From assembly GCA_903857265.1 (NCBI GenBank), contig CAIODZ010000063.1, positions 47,717 through 111,716 on the forward strand: a stretch of 64,000 nt of DNA, read 5' to 3'. Position 1 is the first letter of the stretch. Each line of letters opens with the position of its first letter. A program made the translations under genes and the position numbers. Below the pieces are notes generated by a model. That model did no database searches. It saw only the letters and a list, made by a program, of their open reading frames with translations, and was not told where the DNA came from. Positions 7,754 through 16,763 of this stretch are shown piece by piece. This DNA is from an uncultured Phycisphaerales bacterium. GTDB taxonomy: Bacteria; Planctomycetota; Phycisphaerae; Sedimentisphaerales; Anaerobacaceae.

Positions 7754-8105
7754 AGTTTGACTCCGCTAATTAACCGCTGCGTTTGCCACATAGAATACTT
7801 ATATTTTAGCCACAAAAAGCACACCTCTGCCTACCGCCTGCATCCCCGAAAAAATAAGGTGGGCAAGGAGAACACAGAAAATTCAATATTTTTTTAGATA
7901 CTGATTCCTTCGACTGGTTCGACAAGCTCACCGCAGGCAAGCTCAGGACAGGTTGCCCAGATTATCACCGCGTAATTCATAGTTCGACCTTGCTCACTAC
8001 AGGTATTTCGACCTCGCTCACTTACAGACCAAAGACATAAAACGTAAGCATTTTGACAGGATTTTAGCACAGGATTAGAAAAAGACAATAGCGCTGATGA
8101 GTAAT
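7754..8105. other. Intergenic region with manC 5' remnant and dispersed repeats
   Basis: No intact gene. At 7966-7984 the text ATCACCGCGTAATTCATAG nearly repeats the manC start region (7735-7753), so a second copy of the first codons MNYAVI lies 231 bases upstream of the real gene. 7911-7953 holds CTTCGACTGGTTCGACAAGC and CAAGCTCAGGACAGG, a dispersed repeat type. 7982-8001 (GTTCGACCTTGCTCACTACA) has a relative at 19679-19698. Confidence 0.65.
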
Positions 8106-10484
8106 CTACGAAGGATTCCCGTTTGCGACCAATTGCTTAACCTGTAGCGCCCGTGGGCCGGCTGCCTCGCAAAGCCCAATAAAGACAATTTCATTGGGCT
8201 GAATAATTATATCCAGGAATTGAACGCTGTCTGAATTCGTTTTGAGTATCGAGTACTTACCGTCTCTGACGCAATACAGGAAAGGACTGGCTTCCGGACG
8301 CAAACCCAGTTGGCGAAAGTCAAGCGATGGTTTTATGGAGATGGGGTCTTTGGAGATGTTCACGAAAACGAAACCGCTGTCTCCATCCGGGGCGTGCCAG
8401 GCAGAGTGCATAATGCCGGGGACTTGCATATAAGGAGCCGAATCGGTGTTTCCCAAAGCGTTTCCCAGCGGCACGGTTGTCGAAGGACAGGTGAACGAGA
8501 GCGGACGCTGCATTCGGCCATATACGAGAAAATCTTTCGCATAGGATGTTCGGGCTTTGCCAATACTCTTCCACAATTTCAAGGCAGGCCGGTCATCAAA
8601 TTGTTCTGTTTTAATCCATGTGTTTTGCAATGGAATTTCTCCCCAAACGAACATCCTTGCCATACATAGGATGTTATATTCGGGATGGGGCGAAGCTAAT
8701 CCAAGATAATATTGCCCCTGGCTGACAATATAGTTGTGATAAACATAGTTAAAAAGAGGAATTATTTCGCTGGTACCGTCCCAGAGTCCTCGTTCCTTCA
8801 AGCCGACTTCCGAAAAAACATCGCGCCAGTAGTGAGCAACATCAAGATAAGGAATATAAATCTCGGCAATACCTTCACTGGTAAAACAGACATTCGGATT
8901 CACATTACGGCACGCAGCCACGGTTTGACTAAGTATTTTGAGCCATGCATCTGTGGTCCACTTTCCAACACCGGCAGAATGGCCATGAGTGATATCAAAA
9001 CAGGGGCCATTCTGAGGCGGTTGGGGAAAGCAGTCAAATTGAATGAGGTCGCTCCCGTGCTTAGTCAGCTCCACTGCAACTTCCTCCAGGTGCTTTCCCC
9101 AGAAGAGCGTGCCCGGACACATATATTGACACAAAAGAGAGGGGTTCCAATTATCCTCCCGCAAATTTCCCGCTTCATCCCGCACTGCATAGGGCAGCGG
9201 TTTTTGTGATTTCCAGAGGTCGGTGTTCCTGTTCAACATCACAGCGCCAATATACGTGCATAACCGGCAACGATTCGCATGAAAGTCCGCCACGAGTTTA
9301 TCGAAGCCGGCCCATCCCTCCGAGGGCGGAAAATAATCGCCCCAGGACCAGGCACTTTTGTTCTCCCAACCCCACAATTCAGTCAGCAATCCAGTTTCAG
9401 AATAACGCTGGTGATTTTGAGCCAGTTGGCTAACCTCTTCGAATGAGGTATTTTCCTTTTTAAAGTGAGCTTGCGTAACGAAGCAGCTTCCCACACCGCA
9501 GTCCGTCAGCCATGCGGGGGTGCTCCTTTCTTTCAGTGATTGTTTTGCCCACGGCTGGTTCAAAGCCCATTGTTTGTAAATATCGGCAGCCGTGTACCAG
9601 TCCCCTTCAAATACACCTACTATCATCGGATAGGGAGGAATGAAATCTGCGCCATACTTTATACCATCGCCATAGTGGTCGAACGACATTAACGCCCATT
9701 GCTTATCCTGCCTGTTGAAACTAAAACCCTTGACGTATCCCTGACTGTCATAACAAGCAAAATAAAACCCGGCGTGGTTGTCGTAATAAGCAGCGAACTG
9801 CATATTTAAAAAACAGGACGGGTATGTATTACCGGTAACTTGCAGGTTTTTGGCAGGATTATGATAGAGACGACCTTCCAGCGTCGGCACAATAAGGCAA
9901 TCGTCATTGCCATCCGTGCCAAGCTCCTGAATCCCGCTAATGAAGGGATATGCAACTTTCTCAATGGCGTATGGGCCGGTGTTACGGACGCTGATTTTCC
10001 ACGTGCTAAAGGGAGAGTCGTCGCGAACCGAAATCGTCGCACGCACGCTTGCCGGATAGGACTCTCCATTGTCCAAACTGATTTTTTCCCATAAAAGATG
10101 AAGGTTCAGCTCCTGCCCCACACGCTCTACCCTTACCAAACCGGGTTTGAAGAATCCAGCAGAGCGGGCATTGTCCGTCCAGGCGCGTTTACCTTCTTTT
10201 GTGTAAACACCCACGCCCCAAAGCGTGTGATAACAATTCACTTTCTCTTTTTTCAGGTCCACGCCGGATTTTTTGTGGAGAAGCGTCAGCAATTCACCGT
10301 TCTGGGAAGAAAACCGCATCTCAAGGAAACGATTGCCTAAGCGGATATTGCCATCGTCTTTGCTGAAATACGCCTGATTTTCTGAACTCCCATGCCCAAT
10401 GGTATTGGCCAAAGCACAAACGAATGTCCCAACAAGAATAACCACTGCAAGGGAAGCCGGAATCAGATGGACTTTCTTTATCAT
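8106..10484 (-). CDS. Secreted DUF6259-type glycoside hydrolase-like protein
   Basis: 792 residues from the ATG at 10484, which begins a clear signal peptide (MIKKVHLIPASLAVVILVGT, then FVCALA). A longer frame would need a TTG at 10526. The N-terminal 280 residues are beta-rich, like the sandwich domain of large glycosidases. The rest looks like a TIM barrel: LTELWGWENKSAWSWGDYFP, HGSDLIQFDCFPQPPQNGPC, NPNVCFTSEGIAEIYIPYLD. I place it in the DUF6259 group by overall pattern; acids such as D in IQFDCF and E in FTSEGIAE are catalytic candidates, but no activity is established. It follows pgi by 70 bases on the same strand. Probably acts on complex carbohydrate outside the cytoplasm. Confidence 0.7.
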   Translation of the reverse strand: MIKKVHLIPASLAVVILVGTFVCALANTIGHGSSENQAYFSKDDGNIRLGNRFLEMRFSSQNGELLTLLHKKSGVDLKKEKVNCYHTLWGVGVYTKEGKRAWTDNARSAGFFKPGLVRVERVGQELNLHLLWEKISLDNGESYPASVRATISVRDDSPFSTWKISVRNTGPYAIEKVAYPFISGIQELGTDGNDDCLIVPTLEGRLYHNPAKNLQVTGNTYPSCFLNMQFAAYYDNHAGFYFACYDSQGYVKGFSFNRQDKQWALMSFDHYGDGIKYGADFIPPYPMIVGVFEGDWYTAADIYKQWALNQPWAKQSLKERSTPAWLTDCGVGSCFVTQAHFKKENTSFEEVSQLAQNHQRYSETGLLTELWGWENKSAWSWGDYFPPSEGWAGFDKLVADFHANRCRLCTYIGAVMLNRNTDLWKSQKPLPYAVRDEAGNLREDNWNPSLLCQYMCPGTLFWGKHLEEVAVELTKHGSDLIQFDCFPQPPQNGPCFDITHGHSAGVGKWTTDAWLKILSQTVAACRNVNPNVCFTSEGIAEIYIPYLDVAHYWRDVFSEVGLKERGLWDGTSEIIPLFNYVYHNYIVSQGQYYLGLASPHPEYNILCMARMFVWGEIPLQNTWIKTEQFDDRPALKLWKSIGKARTSYAKDFLVYGRMQRPLSFTCPSTTVPLGNALGNTDSAPYMQVPGIMHSAWHAPDGDSGFVFVNISKDPISIKPSLDFRQLGLRPEASPFLYCVRDGKYSILKTNSDSVQFLDIIIQPNEIVFIGLCEAAGPRALQVKQLVANGNPS

Positions 10485-10554
10485 ACAACAAATTGTAACC
10501 GGACCGTGCTTTAATACAAGCCACAACCGGAACGAAGTAATTGTTGATTTACAA

Positions 10555-11985
10555 TCAAATCACGAAGTTGGCGTCGAATTCAGTTTTGGCGCGAATCTCG
10601 GCGGCAAAATCGGCATAAGACCTGTCCGGGGTGTATTGGCCTGCTTTGCCCATAAGCGCGAAAGTCGCCTGCTTGCCTAATTCAACAGCGGGCTGGTCAT
10701 ACGTATTGACGTCCAAAAGAGCGCCGGCAAATGAGGTCGTCGCCTCGAACAGGAATATAAACTGGCCAACGGTATAGGCGTCGATTTTGGGGAACAGCAC
10801 CGTTACGCAGGGACGATTGCTCTCGCATAAAGCAAATTCGGTTGCCTTTTTCTCGGCGTTGAGCAATTCGCCCATATCTTTTTTGGCAAGGTAGTTAAGC
10901 TCACGAGCGCATTTGGGCGGAGCGGGAATCCTGATTTTTCTGCCAAAATCCTGAATCTCAAGAAGCGTAAAAATCTTGTCGTTTGGGCCTTCGCGATAGA
11001 GCTGAACCTGGCTGTGCTGGTCGGTTGCGCCGAGGGCTTTTACTGGAGTCGGGCCTACATAAGCTTCGCCGCCATCGAGGAAGTATTTCTTGCCAAGCGA
11101 TTCCGCCCAAAGCTGGCGATACCAGTCGGCGAAACTGTAAAGTGCGGAGCTGTAGGGCATCATCACGGATATTCTTTTGTTGCGATTGTAATAGTGAATT
11201 TGAATTGCGGCGTTGATTGCTGCGGGGTTTTTGAAGAAGTCGGGATTGGTGACGCGTGTGTGCATATCGGCTGCGCCTGCGAGAAGCTGGTCGATATTTA
11301 TGCCCGTCATAGCTGCGCTGAAAAGGCCCACGGCTGAAAGGACGCTGAATCGCCCCCCTACTCCATCGGGAACGACGAGCGTGTGCAGGCCCGCGTCGGT
11401 TGCGATTTTGCGGAGCGTGCCTTTTTCGAGGTCGGTGGTCGCGACGACGCGGTCTTTGAGTTTTTCTTTGCCGAAGCGGGTTTCGAGCATTTTCTGGACA
11501 ATCATAAATTGCGAGGCGGTTTCAGCGGTTTGGCCCGATTTGCTGATGACGTTGAAGACCGTTTTGCCTAAGCGAGGCGTGATGAAATCCATAAATGAGC
11601 CGAAATGCGCGGGGTCAATGTTGTCGAAGACGAAAAGACGCGGCCCCTTGCGCTTGTTGTTGTCGAGGTTATAGGTAAATGGATTGAGTGCGTTTTGCAG
11701 GGCGATATTGCCCAGCGCCGAGCCGCCTATGCCGAGGACGACGAGGTTTTCGCATTTGGGCTTGAAGTGTTTGACTAACGCCTTGACGCTTTTGGCGATT
11801 TGCGGGTCGCCCGGGAGAAGGCCATAGCGAGAGTTGCCTGTGAGGATTTCGTCTTTGATTTTGGGAATGAGGGGCGTTGTCTGTTTGGCTAATTCATCTA
11901 ACTGCTGCGCGGTTATGCCGTGTTCCGGGCCGATTACGTCAGCCAGAACATTTTTATAGTAGAACTGAATTTGTTTGCCAGCCAT
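10555..11985 (-). CDS. pgi: Glucose-6-phosphate isomerase
   Basis: 476 residues. It interconverts glucose-6-phosphate and fructose-6-phosphate in the cytoplasm. Visible family features are LVVLGIGGSALGNIALQNAL (phosphate-binding), FNVISKSGQTAETASQF (sugar-phosphate loop SKSGxTxET), VVPDGVGGRFSVLSAVGL, and GATDQHSQVQLYREG with the active-site His. The length fits the shorter bacterial/archaeal PGI form rather than the 550-residue E. coli type. AAAGGA lies seven bases before the ATG. It links hexose released by the nearby glycosidases to glycolysis and to mannose activation by ManC. Confidence 0.95.
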   Translation of the reverse strand: MAGKQIQFYYKNVLADVIGPEHGITAQQLDELAKQTTPLIPKIKDEILTGNSRYGLLPGDPQIAKSVKALVKHFKPKCENLVVLGIGGSALGNIALQNALNPFTYNLDNNKRKGPRLFVFDNIDPAHFGSFMDFITPRLGKTVFNVISKSGQTAETASQFMIVQKMLETRFGKEKLKDRVVATTDLEKGTLRKIATDAGLHTLVVPDGVGGRFSVLSAVGLFSAAMTGINIDQLLAGAADMHTRVTNPDFFKNPAAINAAIQIHYYNRNKRISVMMPYSSALYSFADWYRQLWAESLGKKYFLDGGEAYVGPTPVKALGATDQHSQVQLYREGPNDKIFTLLEIQDFGRKIRIPAPPKCARELNYLAKKDMGELLNAEKKATEFALCESNRPCVTVLFPKIDAYTVGQFIFLFEATTSFAGALLDVNTYDQPAVELGKQATFALMGKAGQYTPDRSYADFAAEIRAKTEFDANFVI

Positions 11986-12163
11986 TTTTGTTTTCCTTTC
12001 AGTTATTTATACGCTTATCCCCAGTATAATTACGGGAAGAAATAGTGTAGTGCTTTTAGGAGGATTTTCAATCAAAAACCGGGGGCCACCAAGACACTAA
12101 GATTTTGTTTTTTACTTTTAATTTTTTCCGCCATAAACTCTTTCGGATCAAAGTGAGTCCCGA

Positions 12164-13036
12164 TCACGCTTGGTGATTCTCTTTTCTTAAAATATTATAA
12201 TTTTGCAAGATAGCTGGGCATAATATTTCCGACTCTTTGTAATTTGTAGTTATAAAAGTACGATCAGGCAATGTTTCCAAACCTATGATCAAATCTCCAA
12301 TTCCCTGCGTGCATATTTCATAACAAACATCCATATTTCCTTTTTCATAAAACATTTCAAGGAATTCTTGAATAGTTTTTAATTCTTCTGTTTTTCTTTC
12401 GTCATTGTTGTCGATCCTTCTAAGATACTCTAATAATTTTAATGCACGTTCTTTTTCTCCTATAAGCATCTTCTGTAAAGTGCAATTATATTTTGAACTG
12501 CATTTGCTATATGGTGTCTTTACTTCAATATTAAATACATTTCCACATTCCAAGGGCTCTTTATTGCTAAAAAAACAATGAGTCCTATCATCTAAAGGTA
12601 AAACTAAATCCTCTTCAAATGATTCGTAAAGTTCAGGAATTAAGATTCTTAAATAATCACATAAGGCCTGAGCCAATTTTTTATCTCTTTCAATCTGATT
12701 CAGGCCTTCGAAATCAACACTGTTGTGATTAATATGAAAAACGGCTATTATGTCATCTATGCGTTGTTTATATCTTTTGTGAAAGTTCCCATATCGAGAT
12801 AGCCATTCAACGCTTTGGTAATATGATCCTGTTGAATATAATTTTGCTTGAAATGAGCAACAATCATTTATTAAAGCTGATATATATTCTCTTTTAACAT
12901 ATGTGCTGGCATGAAGAGAATCTGCCCCCCTTTTTAATTCGAGGAATTTTTCTCTTATTAAATCATAAGGCCGCTTCTGGGCTTTATGAAAGAATATTGT
13001 AGTGTCAAGCTGTAGCTTCACGAAAAAAATCCTCAA
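12164..13036 (-). CDS. PIN-like domain protein, third gene of an AT-rich operon
   Basis: 290 residues. It begins MRIFFVKLQLDTTIFFHK, where LDTTIFF fits the first acidic strand of PIN nucleases. A Cys/His-containing middle follows (FNIEVKTPYSKCSSKYNCTL). Near the end are GIGDLIIGLETLPDRTFITT and NYKESEIL, resembling the third PIN motif (acidic helix, then a T-T-N/D strand). PIN domains are metal-dependent RNases, common in VapC toxins. The protein is about twice VapC length, so it is not a simple VapC. It overlaps the upstream gene by 32 bases, or less if the GTG at 13021 is the start, implying translational coupling. AT-rich throughout. PIN assignment is moderate; function inferred. Confidence 0.55.
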   Translation of the reverse strand: MRIFFVKLQLDTTIFFHKAQKRPYDLIREKFLELKRGADSLHASTYVKREYISALINDCCSFQAKLYSTGSYYQSVEWLSRYGNFHKRYKQRIDDIIAVFHINHNSVDFEGLNQIERDKKLAQALCDYLRILIPELYESFEEDLVLPLDDRTHCFFSNKEPLECGNVFNIEVKTPYSKCSSKYNCTLQKMLIGEKERALKLLEYLRRIDNNDERKTEELKTIQEFLEMFYEKGNMDVCYEICTQGIGDLIIGLETLPDRTFITTNYKESEILCPAILQNYNILRKENHQA

Positions 13037-13625
13037 TTTCTTTTTTTAGATCAGTATCTTTTTTTAATAATGGTATAAATGAAATATGTGAATTGCGAAA
13101 TTTTTTACGAATTTTTTTCAAATCATCGCTATTAATTTTTTTACACATACATGTTAAGGCTTCAATTATAGTTGCTATTGTGCTTTGATTAATAGCTTCC
13201 ATATCTAAATAAGTAATGCCAATTTCAATCATTTGGAATAAGTCATAGTAATATTTTTCTCTTCTACTTTTTAGATTTTTTAATTCACGGAATATACTTA
13301 AAAATGAAGCACGTATTTGTTCAATCGCTGGAATGTCTTTCCAGAGATCGTTAACCTCGATCTTAGTCAATAATTGTATTAATTCGATGCTACGCTTGTA
13401 TTCTTCAATAAATACAGAGCTTTCAATTTGACGATATCCTGTCTTTTCTGTATGCTCTTGCGCTGTTTCACCAGTTGATAAATTATAATTATTTGTAATA
13501 TTATATACATTTTGATATACAGGAGTCCCCTCTTGTCCAGATATTGTATCTGGCATCTTTATCATTTCACTGCTTTTAGTGGCAATATCACCAATCCGAT
13601 CAAATCTGTTATTTAACTGCACCAT
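13005..13625 (-). CDS. Unknown protein with NITNNYN-type linker, middle gene of AT-rich operon
   Basis: 206 residues, no signal peptide or membrane segment. Residues about 36-50 read YQNVYNITNNYNLSTGE. Such Asn/Tyr-rich linkers recur in modular conflict and effector-associated proteins, where they separate a small docking region from a helical domain. The remaining 150 residues look all-helical (FIEEYKRSIELIQLLTKIE, IFRELKNLKSRREKYYYDLF, LKKIRKKFRNSH). I do not recognise a family. The gene starts one base after the upstream stop codon and its end overlaps the PIN-like gene, so the three genes should be made together, possibly as a complex. An antitoxin or adaptor role would be a guess. Confidence 0.55.
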   Translation of the reverse strand: MVQLNNRFDRIGDIATKSSEMIKMPDTISGQEGTPVYQNVYNITNNYNLSTGETAQEHTEKTGYRQIESSVFIEEYKRSIELIQLLTKIEVNDLWKDIPAIEQIRASFLSIFRELKNLKSRREKYYYDLFQMIEIGITYLDMEAINQSTIATIIEALTCMCKKINSDDLKKIRKKFRNSHISFIPLLKKDTDLKKEIEDFFREATA

Positions 13626-13626
13626 T

Positions 13627-14349
13627 TTATTGCCTCGGACTATTAATAATGTGAGAAATGTTACTCTTTACTTTGTTATAGCATTTGCCCATAAATTCAG
13701 ATAAATCTGTATCAACAGGAGGAGCGTCTTCAATGTAAAAATCCAGATCAATCAAAAGACAATACTTTGGAGAAAATTCTTCGGTTTCTTTGTCTTTGGG
13801 GTTGATTATATAATCACTTTGCCTATGGGCAGCATTTAAGCTAACCCTTATTTTCTCTGAGCCATCGCTTATAATTATTATTGGATCAGATGCCTTTATT
13901 TCGCTGCCAAATCCTTCGAATCGAGTAACTGCAATATCAAAAATAGATGATTTATTAATAATTGAACTGGCGTCATCTTCACTATCGGTTTTATGTATAA
14001 ACCATAGCCTAAAACCAATACGAGAAAGTTTCTTAATATCAAGATTTTGTTTTACGGAGTCAAATAAAATAGGAACATATTTTTTAAAGAAATTAATATT
14101 ATGCAAATTTTGAGAGGCAAGTATTGTTCTTTGGTATCCAAAAGAGAATTCTGTAAATGGTGAATCATCTGTTTTTAATACGCATTCTTGTCCGCCTCTT
14201 AATTCTTTAAAATCAAATTTTCCTTCAGTCTTACTAATGATATCTAGGATGCATTTTCCACAGTTGTCCCAATATAGATAACTTTGGGGATGTTTTATCT
14301 CGAGCACACAGCGATTTAATCTTAAACTGTCAAAAGTTATAGATGCCAT
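13627..14349 (-). CDS. TIGR04255-like protein, first gene of AT-rich operon
   Basis: 240 residues, soluble. FGYQRTILASQNLHNINFFK, PILFDSVKQNLDIKKLSRIG and FRLWFIH resemble the sporadically distributed TIGR04255 family, where a conserved R-I-G-x-R segment follows a helical stretch; the resemblance is by eye and weak. The C-terminus, LLIDLDFYIEDAPPVDTDLS, is acidic. AAGGAG is well placed seven bases before the ATG, the only strong ribosome site in this operon, so it appears to be the leading gene. TIGR04255 proteins have no settled function but often occur beside mobile or defence genes. Composition is AT-rich and unlike pgi on one side and the TAXI gene on the other. Confidence 0.55.
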   Translation of the reverse strand: MASITFDSLRLNRCVLEIKHPQSYLYWDNCGKCILDIISKTEGKFDFKELRGGQECVLKTDDSPFTEFSFGYQRTILASQNLHNINFFKKYVPILFDSVKQNLDIKKLSRIGFRLWFIHKTDSEDDASSIINKSSIFDIAVTRFEGFGSEIKASDPIIIISDGSEKIRVSLNAAHRQSDYIINPKDKETEEFSPKYCLLIDLDFYIEDAPPVDTDLSEFMGKCYNKVKSNISHIINSPRQ

Positions 14350-14446
14350 CTGTTTTCTCCTTGAATTTCTCTAAATCATATTACCTTAAACTCAACCGTC
14401 GCCGCCTTAAAAAGCTGTTTTCTCCAAATCAACTATAGATTTTTAT

Positions 14447-14471
14447 AAACGCAGTGTCAAAGGAATAATCA
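14447..14471 (+). repeat. 25-bp direct repeat, left copy, flanking the TAXI gene
   Basis: AAACGCAGTGTCAAAG followed by GAATAATCA, identical to 16082-16106. Both copies are followed by GTAGCG/TACAGCG-rich low-complexity DNA. Confidence 0.85.
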
Positions 14472-14604
14472 GCGGGTAGCCCTTCGACATGCTCAGGGCA
14501 GGCGTGAAGCGGGTAGCGGATAGTGAATAGTCGATAGTGATGTATACAGCGAACAGCGTTCAGCGTGTAGCGTACAGCGTCTAATTTGCATTTATCAGGC
14601 AAAG

Positions 14605-15963
14605 CTATTTTGTTTTTTGCAAGCGGACATTTGTCAGGTCCTCGCGGACATTTTCAATATTGCCGCGTAATCCATAAAATTGTTCGGCGAAAGACGCCGG
14701 GATTTTCATTTTGTTCACGGCCTTTTCAATATTATCGAGCCGCTGCGACAATTCTTCCCTATTGGCCCCCTCGGCCATCATGTCTTTTTCCAGAACCATT
14801 AAGGCCCGATACCGGCGGAAGATACGCAAACGCATTTGCCAGCGATAGATGGCCGGGATGGTGCGCATTCCCGGTATTAAGACCAAAAGCATCGGCACAA
14901 AAGCAACTAAAGTACGATTGAGCAAACTGGCCAGCCAGAACGGCATATACCGGTAGAAAAAACTTTTGCCGGATTTATAGAAGCGGGCGGCATCCGGGCT
15001 GATTTGATATTCATGCTGGATCGCAGCAGGAAATTCGCCGCGACTGTGAGTTAATCCTGCGCCCGAATGTACTTCAGTTGCCGCTTCCAGTAACAGGTCG
15101 GACAGCGCCGGATGGAGATCGACCCGAGCAATAAGCTCAACAGTCGGGCTGACCAGACGTATATCATGGTCGGGAATATTTTTCCCGAAATCTATAGACC
15201 CCATAGGCAACACTGTTTTGTGCAAGTAAGTTATGCGGCGGATATAAGCATCGGCCTGAGAAAAATCAAAAAGTCTTATTCCCGGTTTGACCAGCAATAC
15301 ATGTACGGTCTTTGATGATGCCGAATCGCTCATCATAAAAGCTGCGTCAATTTCCCCCGCAAGCAGAGCAGCCTGGGCCTTTTCATCGTCCATTGCCAGC
15401 AGAGTCGTCGAACCGCCCGGCTTAATGCCATTCAGGGCCAAAAGTTCTAATGCCAGCACATGAGTTCCCGTGCCCTCTTCACCGATGGCCAATCTTTTGC
15501 CCTCAAATTGAGAGAGCAAATCAAGAGGTTTCTCACTGCGGTAGAATATATGCAGCGGCTCGTAGGAAATGCTGCCCAGTGATACCAGCTTGCTGATATT
15601 TTGTCCTTTGGTCACTCCTGTTTGTACAAAACCGACATCAACCTTAAATGAAGGATTTTCCAGCCTTTCGAGATTTTCCAGCGATCCCTCGGACTTCAGT
15701 ATCTTTAGCTTAACACCATTGCGTGCCAGTATTTTGGCATATTTTTCGGCATTTCTTTGAAAACTGGTTCCGTCATCGCCGCTGGAAAAGATAATAGTCC
15801 TGGGAGGAGCTGAATGAAAAAACCAGAACAAGGCAATGATTATAACCAGACCCATAAAAATTATGGCACTTAGCGATGCTGCGGGGCCAATGCCAAAAGT
15901 CTCGTTAAACATTTGCTGAATTCGTGAAATACCGGCAGAATTGCTTTTTTTGTTTTCCTTCAT
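14605..15963 (-). CDS. TAXI-family TRAP transporter solute-binding protein, membrane anchored
   Basis: 452 residues. A membrane segment at about 30-50 (ASLSAIIFMGLVIIIALFWF) anchors a periplasmic domain that begins IIFSSGDDGTSFQRNAEKYA, the TAXI pattern, then VDVGFVQTGV, GKRLAIGEEGTGTHVLALEL and LAGEIDAAFMMSD. A second membrane segment follows at about 345-367 and the last 70 residues form a cytoplasmic coiled coil (LSQRLDNIEKAVNKMK). TAXI proteins bind small organic acids for TRAP carriers. No TRAP permease gene is adjacent, and the two-helix, coiled-coil architecture suggests a sensor or tethered receptor rather than a free binding protein. The gene is flanked by 25-bp direct repeats. Confidence 0.8.
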   Translation of the reverse strand: MKENKKSNSAGISRIQQMFNETFGIGPAASLSAIIFMGLVIIIALFWFFHSAPPRTIIFSSGDDGTSFQRNAEKYAKILARNGVKLKILKSEGSLENLERLENPSFKVDVGFVQTGVTKGQNISKLVSLGSISYEPLHIFYRSEKPLDLLSQFEGKRLAIGEEGTGTHVLALELLALNGIKPGGSTTLLAMDDEKAQAALLAGEIDAAFMMSDSASSKTVHVLLVKPGIRLFDFSQADAYIRRITYLHKTVLPMGSIDFGKNIPDHDIRLVSPTVELIARVDLHPALSDLLLEAATEVHSGAGLTHSRGEFPAAIQHEYQISPDAARFYKSGKSFFYRYMPFWLASLLNRTLVAFVPMLLVLIPGMRTIPAIYRWQMRLRIFRRYRALMVLEKDMMAEGANREELSQRLDNIEKAVNKMKIPASFAEQFYGLRGNIENVREDLTNVRLQKTK

Positions 15964-16081
15964 AATATTAATCCCTTATCCCATTGCGGCCATTCTCAAA
16001 AAGTTTAAATGGCATTATATAGTCCTGTTTTTCGTCTGCATACAGGAATGTTGCATAGTATCTCATGGGGTAAATTTTCAC

Positions 16082-16106
16082 AAACGCAGTGTCAAAGGAA
16101 TAATCA
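16082..16106 (+). repeat. 25-bp direct repeat, right copy
   Basis: Identical to 14447-14471. It lies about 120 bases upstream of the TAXI gene start, while the other copy lies 134 bases beyond its stop. Confidence 0.85.
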
Positions 16107-16163
16107 ACGTACAGCGTGTAGCGGACAGTATTTCGTCGTGCGTCGCGCGTCGTTCGTATTCCG

Positions 16164-16763
16164 TCATTTGGGATGAGATTGAGAATTTTCCGGAAAATTT
16201 AATCGTGCGAATTCGCCATGATATTTTTTCGCGGCGGCATCATAGGCGAGAGCGGCGGCGATTTCGGAGTCGAAATAGCCAATGTGTTTTCTTTTTCGAT
16301 TCGATGAAATATAGGCGGCCCATTTCCGGCAGCGTTTATAAAAACTAACGCCGATGAAACGTGAAGAGGTGTTTTTTCTTTTCGAATTGTTATACCCATT
16401 CTCTGAACGTGTCGCTGTTCGCAGATTGTCTCTGCGATTATCAAGGCCGATGAGATTTCTGTGGTCAACAAGAAGGCCTTTGGGAAAATTCATAATCTCC
16501 CTGTGCATATAGACAAGAGTAGGCCATTTGGAATTGTCGTTATCGAGACGAATAGCATAGAAGGATTTGTTATTTTTCTTTGTGAGCCAGTCGAAGTTAT
16601 TGAGCCAGTAGAAATCGCCCGGGTCAACAAGGGCGTATTTGCCCTCTGTGAGGCGGATTTTGCGGAACGCAGAGCCGAATCTGCGTTTGCGATAGAAAAG
16701 CACAGGCCGGGCGAAAATACGGTCAAGCCAATTCGGAATAGCGATACTGAAGCGAAGTTTCAT
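16164..16763 (-). CDS. HNH endonuclease with C-terminal AP2 DNA-binding domain
   Basis: 199 residues from the ATG at 16763, chosen because GAGAGGAG lies six bases before it. The middle part, VYMHREIMNFPKGLLVDHRN then LDNRRDNLRTATRSENGYN, is an HNH_3-type nuclease core (H in DHRN, N in RRDNLR, N in SENGYN). The last 60 residues, SSRFIGVSFYKRCRKWAAYI then HIGYFDSEIAAALAYDAAAK and FARLNFP, are an AP2/ERF-type domain. This combination is typical of free-standing homing endonucleases of phages and bacterial mobile DNA. No intron or intein host is visible next to it, so it may be an orphan. It sits in repeat-rich DNA between two unrelated genes. Confidence 0.88.
   Translation of the reverse strand: MKLRFSIAIPNWLDRIFARPVLFYRKRRFGSAFRKIRLTEGKYALVDPGDFYWLNNFDWLTKKNNKSFYAIRLDNDNSKWPTLVYMHREIMNFPKGLLVDHRNLIGLDNRRDNLRTATRSENGYNNSKRKNTSSRFIGVSFYKRCRKWAAYISSNRKRKHIGYFDSEIAAALAYDAAAKKYHGEFARLNFPENSQSHPK

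Noticed and set aside
10485..10526. Fourteen-residue extension of the DUF6259 protein starting at TTG
   Set aside because: It would bury the signal peptide; the ATG at 10484 gives a proper export signal.
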